DNA of 64,000 nt from Anaspis maculata (lineage: Eukaryota > Arthropoda > Insecta > Coleoptera > Scraptiidae): contig OX421961.1 in assembly GCA_949128115.1 (NCBI GenBank), forward strand, positions 83,125,277 to 83,189,276. Direction: 5' to 3'. Positions 12,543-24,069 of the stretch are shown here, piece after piece; the first letter of the stretch is position 1, and the number at the start of each line of letters is the position of its first letter. The notes under the pieces were generated by a model. It worked only from the letters and a program-made list of their open reading frames with translations, made no database searches and was not told the DNA's origin. The position numbers were made by a program, and so were the translations under genes.

Positions 12543-13343
12543 GGGCATGTTCCGTTTTACAACTCTTCGAACCGGTAACCGAAAAAGCGGTACCTTATGG
12601 TTACCGGTTATTTCGGAACGCTCTGGTCAATTTTCCGTCAATGTGAAGTTGTCAAACGTTGAAATTTGATTTTGAGATTTCCAGGCTTTTGTAAAGCAGG
12701 CAGAGCAAAAAATGGTGAAGGGTACACAGAAGAGAGGCTGTTTTGAAATCACATCACAATAAGCTTCCAGCTCTCTTACTACCTACTTTGCTACCTACCT
12801 ACCTTTACGTTGCTCAAACCCTTATCATTTTGCGACATGGGGTTACATTGAAATTCAAGTCCAAGACATACCTGGCGTTCAAGATGGACATTTTTAACGA
12901 GGGCCTGGACCGAGCAAGCTTGTGAAGTGTGTCTGACTTTGGCTGCGGAATGCAGAACACGCTGCTGGGCCGCCAATATGTATAGGTAGCTGCCTCTTCT
13001 TCTGCAGGTACCCTCCTGTATGCCTGTACCTGGCTCCAAGGGCAAACCATATCGCAAAAAATCATGAACGGACGTTATGGAGAAGATTTAAAAGTTATTT
13101 GTTGTCTTCTGGGATCGTTTCGTGATTCGTGTCATGACAAAACTCAAAACCAACCTTCAAAATTGGCAAGTAATGTCATCCGCCATGTTTTTAACCGGAG
13201 TAACCAAGCTCAAAGGCCGGTCGCTTCGGTTCGCTTTGGTTAAAATAACCGTGGTCCGATTTACGAATAATACAAGTAATATTATCAATTCGGACCGGGT
13301 AACCGGAGTTTCGGTACGAATATTACTAAAACGGAACATGCCC
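12543..13343. mobile_element. PIF/Harbinger-like non-autonomous element
   Basis: Terminal inverted repeats GGGCATGTTCCGTTTTA (left) and its complement (right) are flanked by TTA at 12540-12542 and 13344-13346. A TTA duplication with GGGCATGTTC-type ends is characteristic of PIF/Harbinger elements. Inner inverted segments rich in ACCGGTAACCG follow. The 801-bp length and lack of a transposase frame make it non-autonomous. The central 12740-13060 has overlapping open frames on both strands (LKFKSKTYLAFKMDIF on plus) that I could not identify; captured host sequence is possible. Confidence 0.75.
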
Positions 13344-13728
13344 TTAATCAAACGTGAGCGTGAGCACCTACCCTGATGTGAGCACAAAAATTAAGCGGCA
13401 AGGGGAAAGGCAACATTGCTTCATATCAGCTGGATAGATTGACAGAATTTTAACACTGACACTGACTGGCAGCTGTGATAGCTGAAGTGTCAAGTGATAT
13501 CTAGGTATTTTTAATTTTAAAAAACGTAAAAACAAAATTCCAAGGCTTGCTGCGTTGCAAATAAAAGCTGAATGCATAATACACAAATTCACTTTCCAAG
13601 AGCCGAAGTGCTATAAAACTTGTAAAAATGGGTTCAACATTTCCAAGTGACCAATTACACCAATTTACTTTCCAAGAACGGTTACTTTTGTATTTATATC
13701 ATTGAGTATGACCATTACAGCTAGTACC

Positions 13729-14829
13729 AATGGGATGTTTTCCTGACAGGTTCTCAATAGATGTCCCTGGTAGTTCGTAAGGGGCTGAGAAACATTCAAT
13801 TATCATAAATTGGCGACACTGACGCAGTTCGGCTGCCCTGATATTTTAGCGGAATTTTTGAATGTGACGGTTCTGCAACAGGTTGCGGTCGTTGCCATAG
13901 AGTCGTTGCCAAATATGCCGAATGCTAAATTGTCTATGTGGCAGCTGTTGTCAGTTCCAGATTTCCCATTCCCGTATCATCACGCACGGCCTTTGTACAA
14001 AAGCTCCTTGGTGCTGAACAGCTTGGTATAAATGAAGATACAATAATAGAAATCGATTGAACATCGAACACAATTTTCTTATTGCTGGGTGATGTGACGA
14101 AATTGCGGTATAAATTTCTGCTCACACAAAGAAGAGAGAAGCACGCACCCTGTGGAAGGCGCGGCCACAAATGGTTCTGTGGATAACTTCGTAGCTTGAG
14201 AGCCCGAAAAGACTAGAAGGTGTAGTGCAGACTGCAGACTACAACCAGAGAGTAGCCACAACCACAGAATTGAACGTAAACTTCAGCGCGCTATGGGAGG
14301 AGGTCGAGTGAAAGCCATGCAAATTATTTTAGGAACGTTTTTAATAAACAAGATTATGTAAAAACTACCAGGTTTTATCAATGATTCTAACTCGTATTCT
14401 CATGTCGCCTTTTCTTTCACACAAAGCAGGAAGCAGGAGGAGACCAGAACCATAACACCCAAACTAAACTCTGTTGAGCATCTTCAGACGAGCACTTCGG
14501 CGAAGTGTTGAATTCAAAATTAAGTAGCGTCAGTTGCACTTTCTTATTCCTTGACCTTACAGGCATGGTTTTGCTGCAGTTCACGTTCCTTGTTATGGTT
14601 CAACGAACAAAGAATGGCCAGCGAAACTCAACACTTCAGACTTTGACACTTTTGATAAACGTCGCTCAATTTTTTGGGTTACATTTCAATTTTGAACGAC
14701 AACAAGCAGTCGGTTGAGCTGTCAACATACAGAACACAAATGTTCCCAAGCCCCTTACGAACCACTAGGGACATCTAGCAGAGTTTCTTCAACTACGCTG
14801 AAAACATCCCATTGCTTTTCCATTAATTG
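13729..14829. repeat. Inner foldback inside element A
   Basis: A left block near 13731-13790 (AATGGGATGTTTTC ... GATGTCCCTGGTAGTTCG) is inverted near 14745-14825 (CGAACCACTAGGGACATC ... GAAAACATCCCATT). Between the arms lies about 950 bp of non-coding DNA. Ends are approximate and no duplication was found. Confidence 0.6.
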
Positions 14830-15067
14830 ACCTTTCCAATTTTAGGAGATAGAAAGTACATGGTTTTTCGAGGTCACCTTTGACGTTTTGACGTTTATGA
14901 CGTTTGGACGTTTCGTTTCTGACTTTTGCGGGAATTTTGAATCGGTTAGCTATACTGTTCCCATTATCATGTGGGGAAAGTCACTAGAGCCCATAAGGGA
15001 GTTTTTAATGGACGAAGTAATAGAGTTTTTTCGTAGTAAGATGCACGTGTCTGGTGCAGCGTGATCC

Positions 15068-15193
15068 CTGGTGGTGCTGGTGCAGCCACACTTCCATCAA
15101 GTTTGGGTCTTTCCTGAACCGGTGCATGGTGATGCCGGGTGTATTCGTCTTATTCTCGCACTCGCATAGAGCGACACAACACCCTTGAACCAT
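15068..15193 (-). pseudogene. THAP-like zinc-finger exon fossil
   Basis: A minus-strand frame from ATG at 15193 reads MVQGCCVALCECENK, then ITMHRFRKDPNLMEVWLHQH. This is the first half of a THAP domain: the leading C-x3-C pair (CVALC), the HRFxxDP segment and the invariant Trp. The distal C-x2-H pair and the AVPTIF-type tail are missing before the stop at 15007. THAP domains are found in P-type and other DNA transposases and in host regulators. Its position within element A suggests a transposon relic, but an exon of something else cannot be excluded. Confidence 0.5.
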
Positions 15194-16274
15194 TTCTGTA
15201 AGTCTTCTCAGTTTTCCACTACATATAACACACTTATTGGTAAGAACGAGGGTAAGAACAAGTGAAATCATGAAATCCATGCTGAAATCAAATAAATACA
15301 CGACAGAGCGCTTGTCAGATTCGAAAAATTTCCCATTGTCAGAAACGAAATGTCATATCTCAAGAAACATAGGACGCTTTCAAATAACTGTGACAAGACG
15401 GATACACAATGTCAAAGTGCACTTGCCAGCTCAATTCTAAACTCAGCCTCGCCAATGTTTCGATTGTGTCGACATGTGGTGCTATTACTGCTATTGGAAC
15501 GCTAGCTGTGTCAAATTGTGTCCATATGTGTCGAATTGTGTCCTTATACGCCTTATTGGGAAGCGCCCAATGACCTCGATTAACCGTATCTTATACGCAT
15601 GACGTCACAGTAAAGAGAGACAACGGAAAATTGGAGACCTCAATTCCATAATGTGCGAATTCAAGATGACGGCCATAAGAGAAAACGGAGTCGACTGTCA
15701 TATTTTCGGAAATAGTAGGCGGGGACGACCGTGGCAACACATCACATTCGATTCATGAGGTCATTCTTTGTGGATATGCAAAGTTTTATTGAAATATCTT
15801 GGAAAATCACTGATTTTTTGTAAAATGTCCATTTCCATATAATCGACCACTGAATTGGAAATATTTCGGAAACGGCTTGAAATATTCAGACGCGGTTTAT
15901 TTTTGCTTAATAAGCATTGAATTGTGAACTCACCTGCTGATTTTTATGACTCCAACTTTTTTGGTTCATGAGTTGGAATTTTTGCATTTTTGATCACCCT
16001 GCATACGGCGTCTGCACGGACCGACATCTTGGCAACACCTCTTAAAATTTAGGCATGGGTACGTACAACATTCGTACCAAAGGGCACTGCTCGATCAAAT
16101 GCAAGGTAATGGTGGTATTATGGCTCTTAACATCCGGACTAGTAGGTAGGTATATTAAAATAAATCTGCAAAATGGTAGGAATAGTAGGATTTTACAGGA
16201 GTTCAACTCACATCTATGATCCATACATATCATCATATTAGTACAGTCGACCGATACATTTAAATAGGGTTCAC

Positions 16275-17660
16275 CTTGCAAAAGGTCGCGTAGATTCGAA
16301 AATTTGCATTCTGGTACAGTTTTGTGTCCTGATTAACATACTGAGTTTTCGAATTCAGCAAGCCGCCGCTCGCTCCTCCACATTGCAAAGATGCTGCCGA
16401 AGGACCAAAAAAGAACCAATTTTCACCAATTCACTGTTTATCGTCGTCTCACCTACCGCAATGGAACCCTATGACTTTTTTGAAACTATTGAATACTATT
16501 GATGCATTTGCTGCTACCCCAGTCCCATTCTTCGCGGTTGAAGACAAATGATTCCTTCAGAAAACATCACGTTTTTCTTGATTTTGTAAAGATTTTTTTC
16601 TTACGCGGAAATATGACCAGCTGACTTAACTGAAGTGAATTTCGATCAGTTTCTTTCTTCTTGAGCCAGTTCTCGTCTCATAGTTTTCATATCATTTGTT
16701 GACAAGGTGCACTGCAAGAAATGCTAAATTGCCAACACCAAATTCAACGTCATTTTTTCATTATTGCCATCGATCATGAAGCTCAATTTCAACAGGAATT
16801 GATAGCTTGGACTGTTTTCTGTTTATTCAGCATGCGATCAAATTTCAAAATTCACGTGGGAGTACAAAAAAATCAATTTTTTTTGAGCGCGCGTGAATCT
16901 GCAAAACCGCATTCAAGCACCTGAAAACAGTCGCAACCAACACAACATAAATTTGAACAATAAGTAACCTGAACTGGTTCTTCTGTCACTCATTGTTTTG
17001 GGTTTTGTAGTGTTGGTTACGACTATTTTCAGGTGTTCAGATGCAGCTTTGCAGATTTACGCGCACTCTGAAAAGAATTTATTTTTCGGTATTCCTACGG
17101 GCATTTGGGGCTTCGGTCCATGCTGTATAAACAGAAAACAGTCCAAGGTATCATTTCCTGTGGAAATTAAAATTCCTGATCGTTGGCAATAATGAAAAAA
17201 TGACTGTTGATTTGGTGTTGGCAATTTTACATTTCCTGCAATGCATCTTGTCAACAAATGCTGTTAAGAAAATTATGAGACCAGGACGAGCTCAAGAAGA
17301 AAGAAGCTAATTGAAATCAACCTGAGTTAAGTCAGTTTGTGATATTTCCGCATGAGAAAAAAACTTTTCAAAATCAAGAAAAACTAGACGTTTGCCAAGA
17401 GAATTATTTCTTTTTAACCGCGAAGAATCGCACTGGCGTGGCAGTAAGTGCTATCAAGGGCTTCACTACAGTCATGTGGTTCCATTGCGGTAAGTCAGAC
17501 GGCGATGCAAAATAGATTATTAAAAAGTGGCTCTTATTTGGGTCCTTCGGCACCAACTTTTCGATGTGGAGGACCGAGCGGCGGCTTACCGAATTCGAAA
17601 ACTCAGTATGTTAATCAGGATACAAAACCGTATCAGACGGCAAATTTTCGACTCTCCGCA
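16275..17660. repeat. 1.4-kb palindrome (foldback element)
   Basis: The left arm (TCGAAAATTTGC, then GATTAACATACTGAGTTTTC, then CCGCCGCTCG) is mirrored on the right (GAGCGGCGGCTTACC, AACTCAGTATGTTAATC, GCAAATTTTCGA). Inner blocks pair too, for example TTGTTGACAAG near 16698 with CTTGTCAACAA near 17248. The centre is near 16980. Arm divergence and indels indicate an old element. I could not define ends or a duplication. Confidence 0.75.
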
Positions 17661-17691
17661 GTCGGCAAATACATGATAAAGAATACATAAA

Positions 17692-17703
17692 GGGGGGGGG
17701 GGG
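17692..17703 (+). repeat. Poly-G run
   Basis: Twelve consecutive G just outside the 16275-17660 palindrome. Such runs are prone to length error in assemblies. Confidence 0.9.
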
Positions 17704-18703
17704 TAAAGATTCGTGTCTAGATTTCTTAAAGGCACGAGTCAAGGATAGATGAGTATCATCAAGAATAACAGTGTGGCTCTACATCCATTATTGAGAGACT
17801 TGGCCTATAAAGCAGATGGTTTTATGGTACAAAACGTATTGTGCCGCTTCCAGCTTCAAATCAGCCATTATTGGCACTGGATTCGTGCAGGAGTCGCAGA
17901 TAACAAAATGGCAATTTTTCTCATCAAAGAAGCAACTAACCCCCTCTGGAGAAATACTTTTTTGTATTGAAATGATCTATTGCTACCATACTCACAGTCC
18001 CCTGTCGTTTTTGCGACTATTGCACCAAAAATAAATCCAAGATGGCGACCAAGCTGGCAAAAACAGTTGACGGTCTTGTTTCCAAAAATAGTAGGCCAAG
18101 GAATTCTCGCCAAAGACGACTATATTTCCAACATCACTTATTGTCAAAATGTCAAATTTCATCTCTCCTCCTTCGAAATTCTTTAATTTTTCCAACAATG
18201 AAATGTTTACAAGAAAATTATATTTTTCGAAAAATCTCTCGGAATGATTGATATTTTTGAAATCGGTTTGTTGAACTTTCATTGGCGTAAAATGGCAAAT
18301 ACGTATGGTAACTTTCATAACTGTACCTCTTTCGGCCGATTTTGTACTCTCTGTACCGATATTGGCCGGTTGGGTGTCATTGAATAGCCAATAGAGTTAC
18401 CATCCATTATCAGAATCCAAAATGGCCGCTGATTTCAAATTCAAGATGGCAGATGCAATAGAAAATGTTTATTCCATTGCGTTTGTTTTACTTTCCCGAC
18501 TCGTCCAAGGGAAAGTTATGTGATGATGCAGGATGCGGGAAAAACGTTCTGACACGATAGCTGCCGAACCGGTAGTCTGATCGACTTGAAATTTTGTATA
18601 CAGACAGGGTCTTGCTGTTGAATGATCTTATTAGTTTTTGGCTGTCATCTGTCAAACGGAAGTGTCACTATCAAAAAATGACTAAACCTATATCTCACAG
18701 AAC
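17704..18703. other. Gene-free stretch
   Basis: AT-rich with several short overlapping frames on both strands, none with a recognised domain. AAATGGCCGCTGATTTC-type phrases near 18419 resemble text near 15670 and 23430 and are probably dispersed-repeat debris. Confidence 0.35.
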
Positions 18704-19383
18704 TTGACTTGCAAAAAGCCGTTTGAAAGCCCACGAAAAACTGTATTCAGAACAGTTGAAAATACTGCCGTATCTGTCATCTGTCAAATAATAAAAAATG
18801 TCAAAGTTCAAAACTTTACCATGCAATCATTCAAAATCTATTCGATGGATTGGGACCAAATTTGCCAGGAAGCAACAAAACATAAGAGTCAAATTAAGTC
18901 TGCAGTTGCAGTTTTCCACCATTTTCCCGTCGGGCATTATGAATTTTCAAAATTTCTCCTAGCCGTTGCCACTCGAGAAGGCCTCTCACCCGGATTTCGA
19001 CCAGGATATGACTCGCTTTTGATGCAGCACTCCACTCAAAAATTCATTCGTGCTCGAGGATCGACTTTTTTCGAATTTTTTTTACTGATATCGGAAGTAG
19101 ATTGAACTGGACGTCGTGTAGATCTATTTTCAAAATCGACACAGCTACGGTTTCCCGACGGTAATTTTTTCAATATGAAATTTGCACATTCTGTGAATTT
19201 TGAAAAACTGCAGTGCAATCTTCAACATGCGGTGAGCCATATGGGTGAGCCCCACGAAATATTTATTTTAGGTGCAGACATGCTGCGAATGAAAGTTGGA
19301 GAAAAGATTGAATTGATTTTTGGAGAAAAAATTTCAAAATCGGACCCACAGTTTTCGAGTTTTTCTCTCTGGAAAAACTGCAT
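18704..19383 (+). pseudogene. Open reading frame with one stop, split by element E
   Basis: One frame runs from 18704 to the insertion point at 19383 with a single TGA at 19106-19108; every other codon is sense (about 226). A plausible start is the Met at 18821 (MQSFKIYSMDWDQICQ). Downstream segments include VFHHFPVGHYEFSKFLL, then DGNFFNMKFAHSVNFEK after the stop. The family is not recognised. The frame is cut by element E within an Ile codon. Allowing for the 3-bp duplication, it continues at 30909 for about 20 codons to a stop at 30970-30972. Whether this was a host gene or an older transposon gene is unknown; the internal stop suggests it is now dead. Confidence 0.45.
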
Positions 19384-19950
19384 TAGTGGGAGCGGTACGC
19401 AAAATGATACTGCATTTCAGAGTAGAGTAACGAGATTTTGCATGGGCGTACCTTATACCAAAACAAGCGATTTGATCCGCAGCACTCCATATTTTGTCCC
19501 TTAGGGGGCCCATTGGGGCCCTCCAAATTTTCAAGATGCAGAAACTTTCACAAAACGATCATTGAGTATCGTCATGTGTGCCATAGAAGAAGCTTACGGG
19601 TCTATTGAAAATGTTTGCATCAATTGTCGTCGTGTCCGTAGTTACCATTACTCACACTTGAAAAAAAAATCTTTGGCAGTAGGTCAAAAAAATTGTTTTT
19701 ATTTTTTCTTATATGCCCGGAAACGATAAATTCATGTGTTTTGTTGCGTTCCCAACTAAGTCGCATTCCGTGAGTCTAATTATGGAGAAAAATTTTTTGA
19801 AGTGGTGTTTTCCAAAGAAGTGGTGACGTCTTCAGTACACCTTTTCCAAGAGCATTTTTTTCTACGTCCCCACTGGACATCACTCGTAATTTTTGCAGGA
19901 ATAGACACCTCGAACTCTTTTCTTGGTGATTTTGACGCTACATGACTCTG

Positions 19951-20097
19951 ACCTCGGGTTCCACCAAACTTTTATCAGCGCGATAACTTTATCACTCTGA
20001 TAGTAACCAAGCAACCGGCCATCCTATTGGCTGGTGCACAGCAACTATCAGCGTGATAGATTTAATCTGCTCTTGAAATTTTGGTGGAACCCGAGGT
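19951..20097. mobile_element. 147-bp MITE
   Basis: Perfect 18-bp terminal inverted repeats (ACCTCGGGTTCCACCAAA) with two internal TATCAGCG(C/T)GATA boxes. Non-coding. The flanks do not show a clear duplication. It lies just inside the left arm of element E. Confidence 0.85.
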
Positions 20098-20491
20098 AAA
20101 ACACTGAACCATGGAGGGTAGAGATAAGGAGACTACACGGCCTGCTCAAATGTGGTCCGTTTCTATCTTGGTTTCTATGTAGTAGAGTTTTTCAGGCCTG
20201 AGTGGAACACCCGCGCTGCAGCGGAAAATTATGCAAGCTTGTTGCGGGCTACTAGACCCATGTAGGAATTCAAAGCCGTTGACATTTTGAAAGGTTCACA
20301 CGTCACGATTTTGTCCCTGCTCTCTGCTTGTCTTCCGCCAGTTTTTATCGAGTTCCGTTCATGTCTGCATTGTTCCGTTGTGCTACGTATTGTATTCGAG
20401 TTACTTTCTGTTGAGTTCTTTTGTGTTTACTCACATTCAGGCCTCATTTTGTGTACTGTTGAGACCGAGGTTCAGACTGTTCCACTAGGTA
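20098..20491. other. Element E interior, left
   Basis: Contains a segment at 20193-20233 (GGCCTGAGTGGAACACCCGC...GGAAAATT) directly repeated with divergence at 23020-23060. No coding evidence. Confidence 0.4.
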
Positions 20492-22635
20492 TAGCCCAAG
20501 AAAAATAGATTTTGACCTCAAAAAAAATACTGTAGTCGTGAAAATCACAGGTTTTGTTCAGAATTTTGTGCTCTTTCCAAATTTTTGGTTTTCAGAAAAA
20601 TCCCAGCGGAGGCTTTTTTTTAGAGCTGTCAAAAATCTGAAAACTTATAATTCCGAACAATTTCAAATTAAGCTCAATTTTTCATGAGATTTCAAGTATA
20701 CACAGTTATGTGGAGACTGCAAATGTTAAGAATGAACATATGAACAATTCTGAACCAAACACGATGAAGAATTTCATAGTTCTGTTAGAATATTCTGATT
20801 TTTTCTGTCAAATGTATATGATACAGGAAAAATTGTAAAAAAATCCGCTTAAACCTTGGAAAAAATATGGACGTCCTAAGAATTTTATATTCTGTTCAGA
20901 ATTGAATGCCCTTCTACATACCTGAAATTGACAGAAATCCCACCCCGGGGTTTTAAGTTAATGGAGGGGGGGTGATCAGTTGCAACTCAAAATGGAGTGG
21001 ATGAAACCTGTTAATCCATTGGATGCAAATACATCTCAATTCGACGCATCATATCTCGTTGATACCATTTTGGAACCAAAAAGTGTCGATCATTGTTGAG
21101 GGGGGGTCGTGGAAGGGGCGGAGCTCGGCTAGGTGATTCTTTTTGTTTTCCTGGTCATATATAACCAATTACGACAAGTTTGGTATCTTTTCCGACTAAA
21201 TTGAAACTCCTGACCTCGAATTCGATGTGTAAATTTGAATAGAAACAAGTTTGAACAAGTTAACTTGGAAAAACTTGTTTTTTTCTTTGACAATTTTGAC
21301 AATTTTTTTTCACTGTTAGAGGTCTGAATCCCTAGAAAATAGTTCATGGTCCATTAGATTGAAGTGTCTCTTTCACGAAAATCATCCACTCGATGTACTA
21401 TTTTGTTTCTGGATATTAAAAAACCAATTTGAACCTGTGAGTCGGTCCGGCGCGGTTTCTACTAATAACCAGAACACTAAAACATGCGCTTGCAAATAAA
21501 AGTAGCTCAAACTTTTGAACAAATAATAACTCATCTTTGAAAGTTCGAGGATCTCTGCAGAATTGAATTTGCTATAACATAAAACAAAATCGCTATGGAT
21601 CGCTTTGCAGGGTTTTGAGTTTGAGCTATTTATATTTGCATGTGCATGTTGTAGTGTTCTGGTCAGTAGTAGACACCGCGCCTGATCGACTCACAGGTTC
21701 AAATTGATTTTTTAATATCAAAAAACAAAATAATACGTTTAGTGAATGATTTTCGTGAGAAAGACACTTGAATCTAATGGCTCTTGAAATATTTTTGGGG
21801 ATTTCAGACCTCTAACAGTGAAAAAAAACTGCCAAAATTGCAAAAGAAAAAAACAAGTTTTTTCAAGTTAACTTGTTCAAACTTATTTCTATTCAAATTT
21901 ACACATCGGATTCGAGGTCAGGAGTTTCAATTTAGTCGGAAAAGATACCAAACTTGTCGTGATCGGTTATATATCACCAGGAAAACAAAAAGAATCACCT
22001 AGCCGAGCTCCGCCCCTCCCACGACACCCCCTCAACAATGATCGACACTTTTTGTTCCAAAATGGTATCAACGAGATATGATGCGTCAAATTGAGATGTA
22101 TTTGCATCCAATGGATCAACGGGTTTCATCCCTTCCCTTTTGAGTTGCAACTGATCACCCCCCCTCCAATAACTTGAAACTTCTATTAATTTCAGGTATG
22201 CAGAAGGGCATTCAATTCTGAACAGAACATAAAATTTTCAGGACGTCCATATTTTTTCCAAGGTTTTAGCAATTTTTTTACTATTTTTCCTGTATCATAT
22301 ACATTTGACAGAAAAAATCAGAATATTCCAACAGAACTATGAAATTTTCCATTGTGTTTGGTTCAGAATTATTCATATGTTCATTCTCAACCTTTGAAGT
22401 CTCCACATAACTGTGTATACTTGAAATCTCATGAAAAATTGAGCTTAATTTGAAACTGTTCAGAATTATCAGTCTTCAGACTTTTGACAGCTCTAAAAAA
22501 AAAGCCTCCGATGGGATTTTTCTGAAACCCAAAAATTTGGAAAGAGCACAAAATTCTAAACAGAACTTGTGATTTTCACGACTACAGTATTTTTTTTGAG
22601 GTTGAAGTGATATTTCAGCTAAAATTCCTGTACTA
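20492..22635. mobile_element. Palindromic element D, 3-bp duplication GTA
   Basis: Arms of ~1 kb (about 20512-21515 and 21625-22605) are inverted copies around a ~110-bp spacer. Matching blocks include TACTGTAGTCGTGAAAATCAC, GATCATTGTTGAGGGGG with its complement, and GACTCACAGGTTCAAATTG. Beyond the well-paired arms, TAGCCCAAG (left) and CTTGTACTA-type right end CCTGTACTA are flanked by GTA (20489-20491, 22636-22638). This matches the TAG...CTA plus 3-bp pattern of its neighbours, though the outermost ~20 bp pair poorly. Open frames in the two arms are mirror images and not genes. Confidence 0.7.
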
Positions 22636-22677
22636 GTACCCAAATCCATAGAACTACCGGCCGCCGAAGCCGGCCGC

Positions 22678-22768
22678 GACAATGGACGGCCGGCCAGAAA
22701 ACTTTCATCCAGGCCTTCGACGGCCACACATTATTCAGGTATTTTTTTCTGGCCGGCCGTTCATTGTC
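22678..22768. repeat. GC-rich perfect hairpin
   Basis: A 24-bp stem (GACAATGGACGGCCGGCCAG... pairing with CTGGCCGGCCGTTCATTGTC) has one mismatch and a 43-base loop. GC content is far above its surroundings. It sits just outside element D and inside E. Confidence 0.85.
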
Positions 22769-23130
22769 ATTAGGCCTACCTACCTAAAATCGTCGAAGAA
22801 AAAAATGGTGAAAGAACCCTCAGCTTATTTCGACCTCGCAGACTGAAGCAGCAAATTAATCATTGGGTACACGGGTACACCGGAGTTTTAGCCCTGCATC
22901 AGTTTTAACTGTTCTGACTTCTGACTGATCTGACTTCTGACAAAATGAATAACCTCCAGAATAAATTGTGACAGGTCCCTACAGATTTATTTTGAAAATT
23001 GCAGGTTTCTATAAACAGCTAGGCCTTAGTGGAACATTCGCGCTGCTGTGGGAAAATTTATAACTGAAACCTGACGACACAAAATCATACCATTTTTTTT
23101 TGACAGCTTTCACTACTCGTTCAGTCTCCT
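22769..23130. other. Element E interior between D and F
   Basis: Non-coding; includes the second member (23020-23060) of the direct repeat that begins at 20193. Confidence 0.4.
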
Positions 23131-24069
23131 TTATAGTAGCCGAGGCACACACGTTAAATGGAAAGAAAACGGCATTTGATGTTACAAGCACGCCACTTTG
23201 CACAGTTGTTACTAAGCCACTAACAAACATTTTTTTCCGCAGCACATGAAAATCGGTCCCTTAGGAAAGCGGGGGGAGGGAGCCCCCTTGGAAAGAGTAA
23301 CTTCTTCAAATATTGACCGATTTTCACAATTTTGGTGTCGATTCCACACAATTTGATATCACCAAGAAAAATAGAGACAATGCTAATGCTGTAAGTTACA
23401 AGGTATGGTTATTTTTAGGCGCCATTTTCAAAATATGGCCGCCAATTTCGCAAAATTTTATCTGATTTGAAAATAACCTTGTCACATGTCCAAACCGACT
23501 ACTTCAAGGATGCTCTTCACGTTTCCTTTGTCTAAAATAATATTCGGTGCATTATTATAACTATTATTTTATTATTATCCGGTAAACGTGGAATGGGGAC
23601 CCAGGGGGCACCCCTCAGCAGCGGGTGTGATTGTGCACTCATCTGAACTTCGCCCTAAGTTTGATTTTTCAGTGTTTATTTTATTTTAATTTTGATTTGT
23701 TATACTTTATTCTGGAGAATCAATGAAGACAGTTTATTATTATTATTATTATTATAAATGAGTTCCATAAACCTTACGTCTTATTTCAAATTCAACGCCA
23801 CAACCTGAATGTGGATTTGAATATGCGAAATGTTTTGGCGGCAGTTATTCATGACTGCAGCTTGCAGCGCTGTTGTTCCAAATGTAGTGAGATATTGAGG
23901 TAAGAAAACAGATGTATAAAGCCAACACTGCCTTCAATTACCCTCAGTTGATCTGTAAGTGGGTTTTTCCCACAGTGAATCTCAAGAATGATATTTGAAT
24001 TATTCAGATTTCTTTCAGAAACGTCTCTTTCTGGTTTACCTCAAATCATAGGCTCAGTGACAACCGTAG

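Larger units (their letters stand above)
10643..16141. mobile_element. Foldback element A, TAG...CTA ends, 3-bp duplication GTA
   Basis: Left end TAGTCCAGATGTTA and right end TAACATCCGGACTA are inverted. The arms (about 10643-11120 and 15650-16141) align through several blocks, such as GCCGTATACAGAG/CCTGCATACGGCG and TGTGTTGCCACCGTCCCCGCC. GTA flanks both ends (10640-10642 and 16142-16144). The interior contains other insertions: a Harbinger-like element, a second foldback and a THAP-like exon fossil. A phrase around GTGCTATAAAACTCGTAAAAATGGG is directly repeated near 11600 and 13610. It lies in the probable PDE8 intron. Confidence 0.75.
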
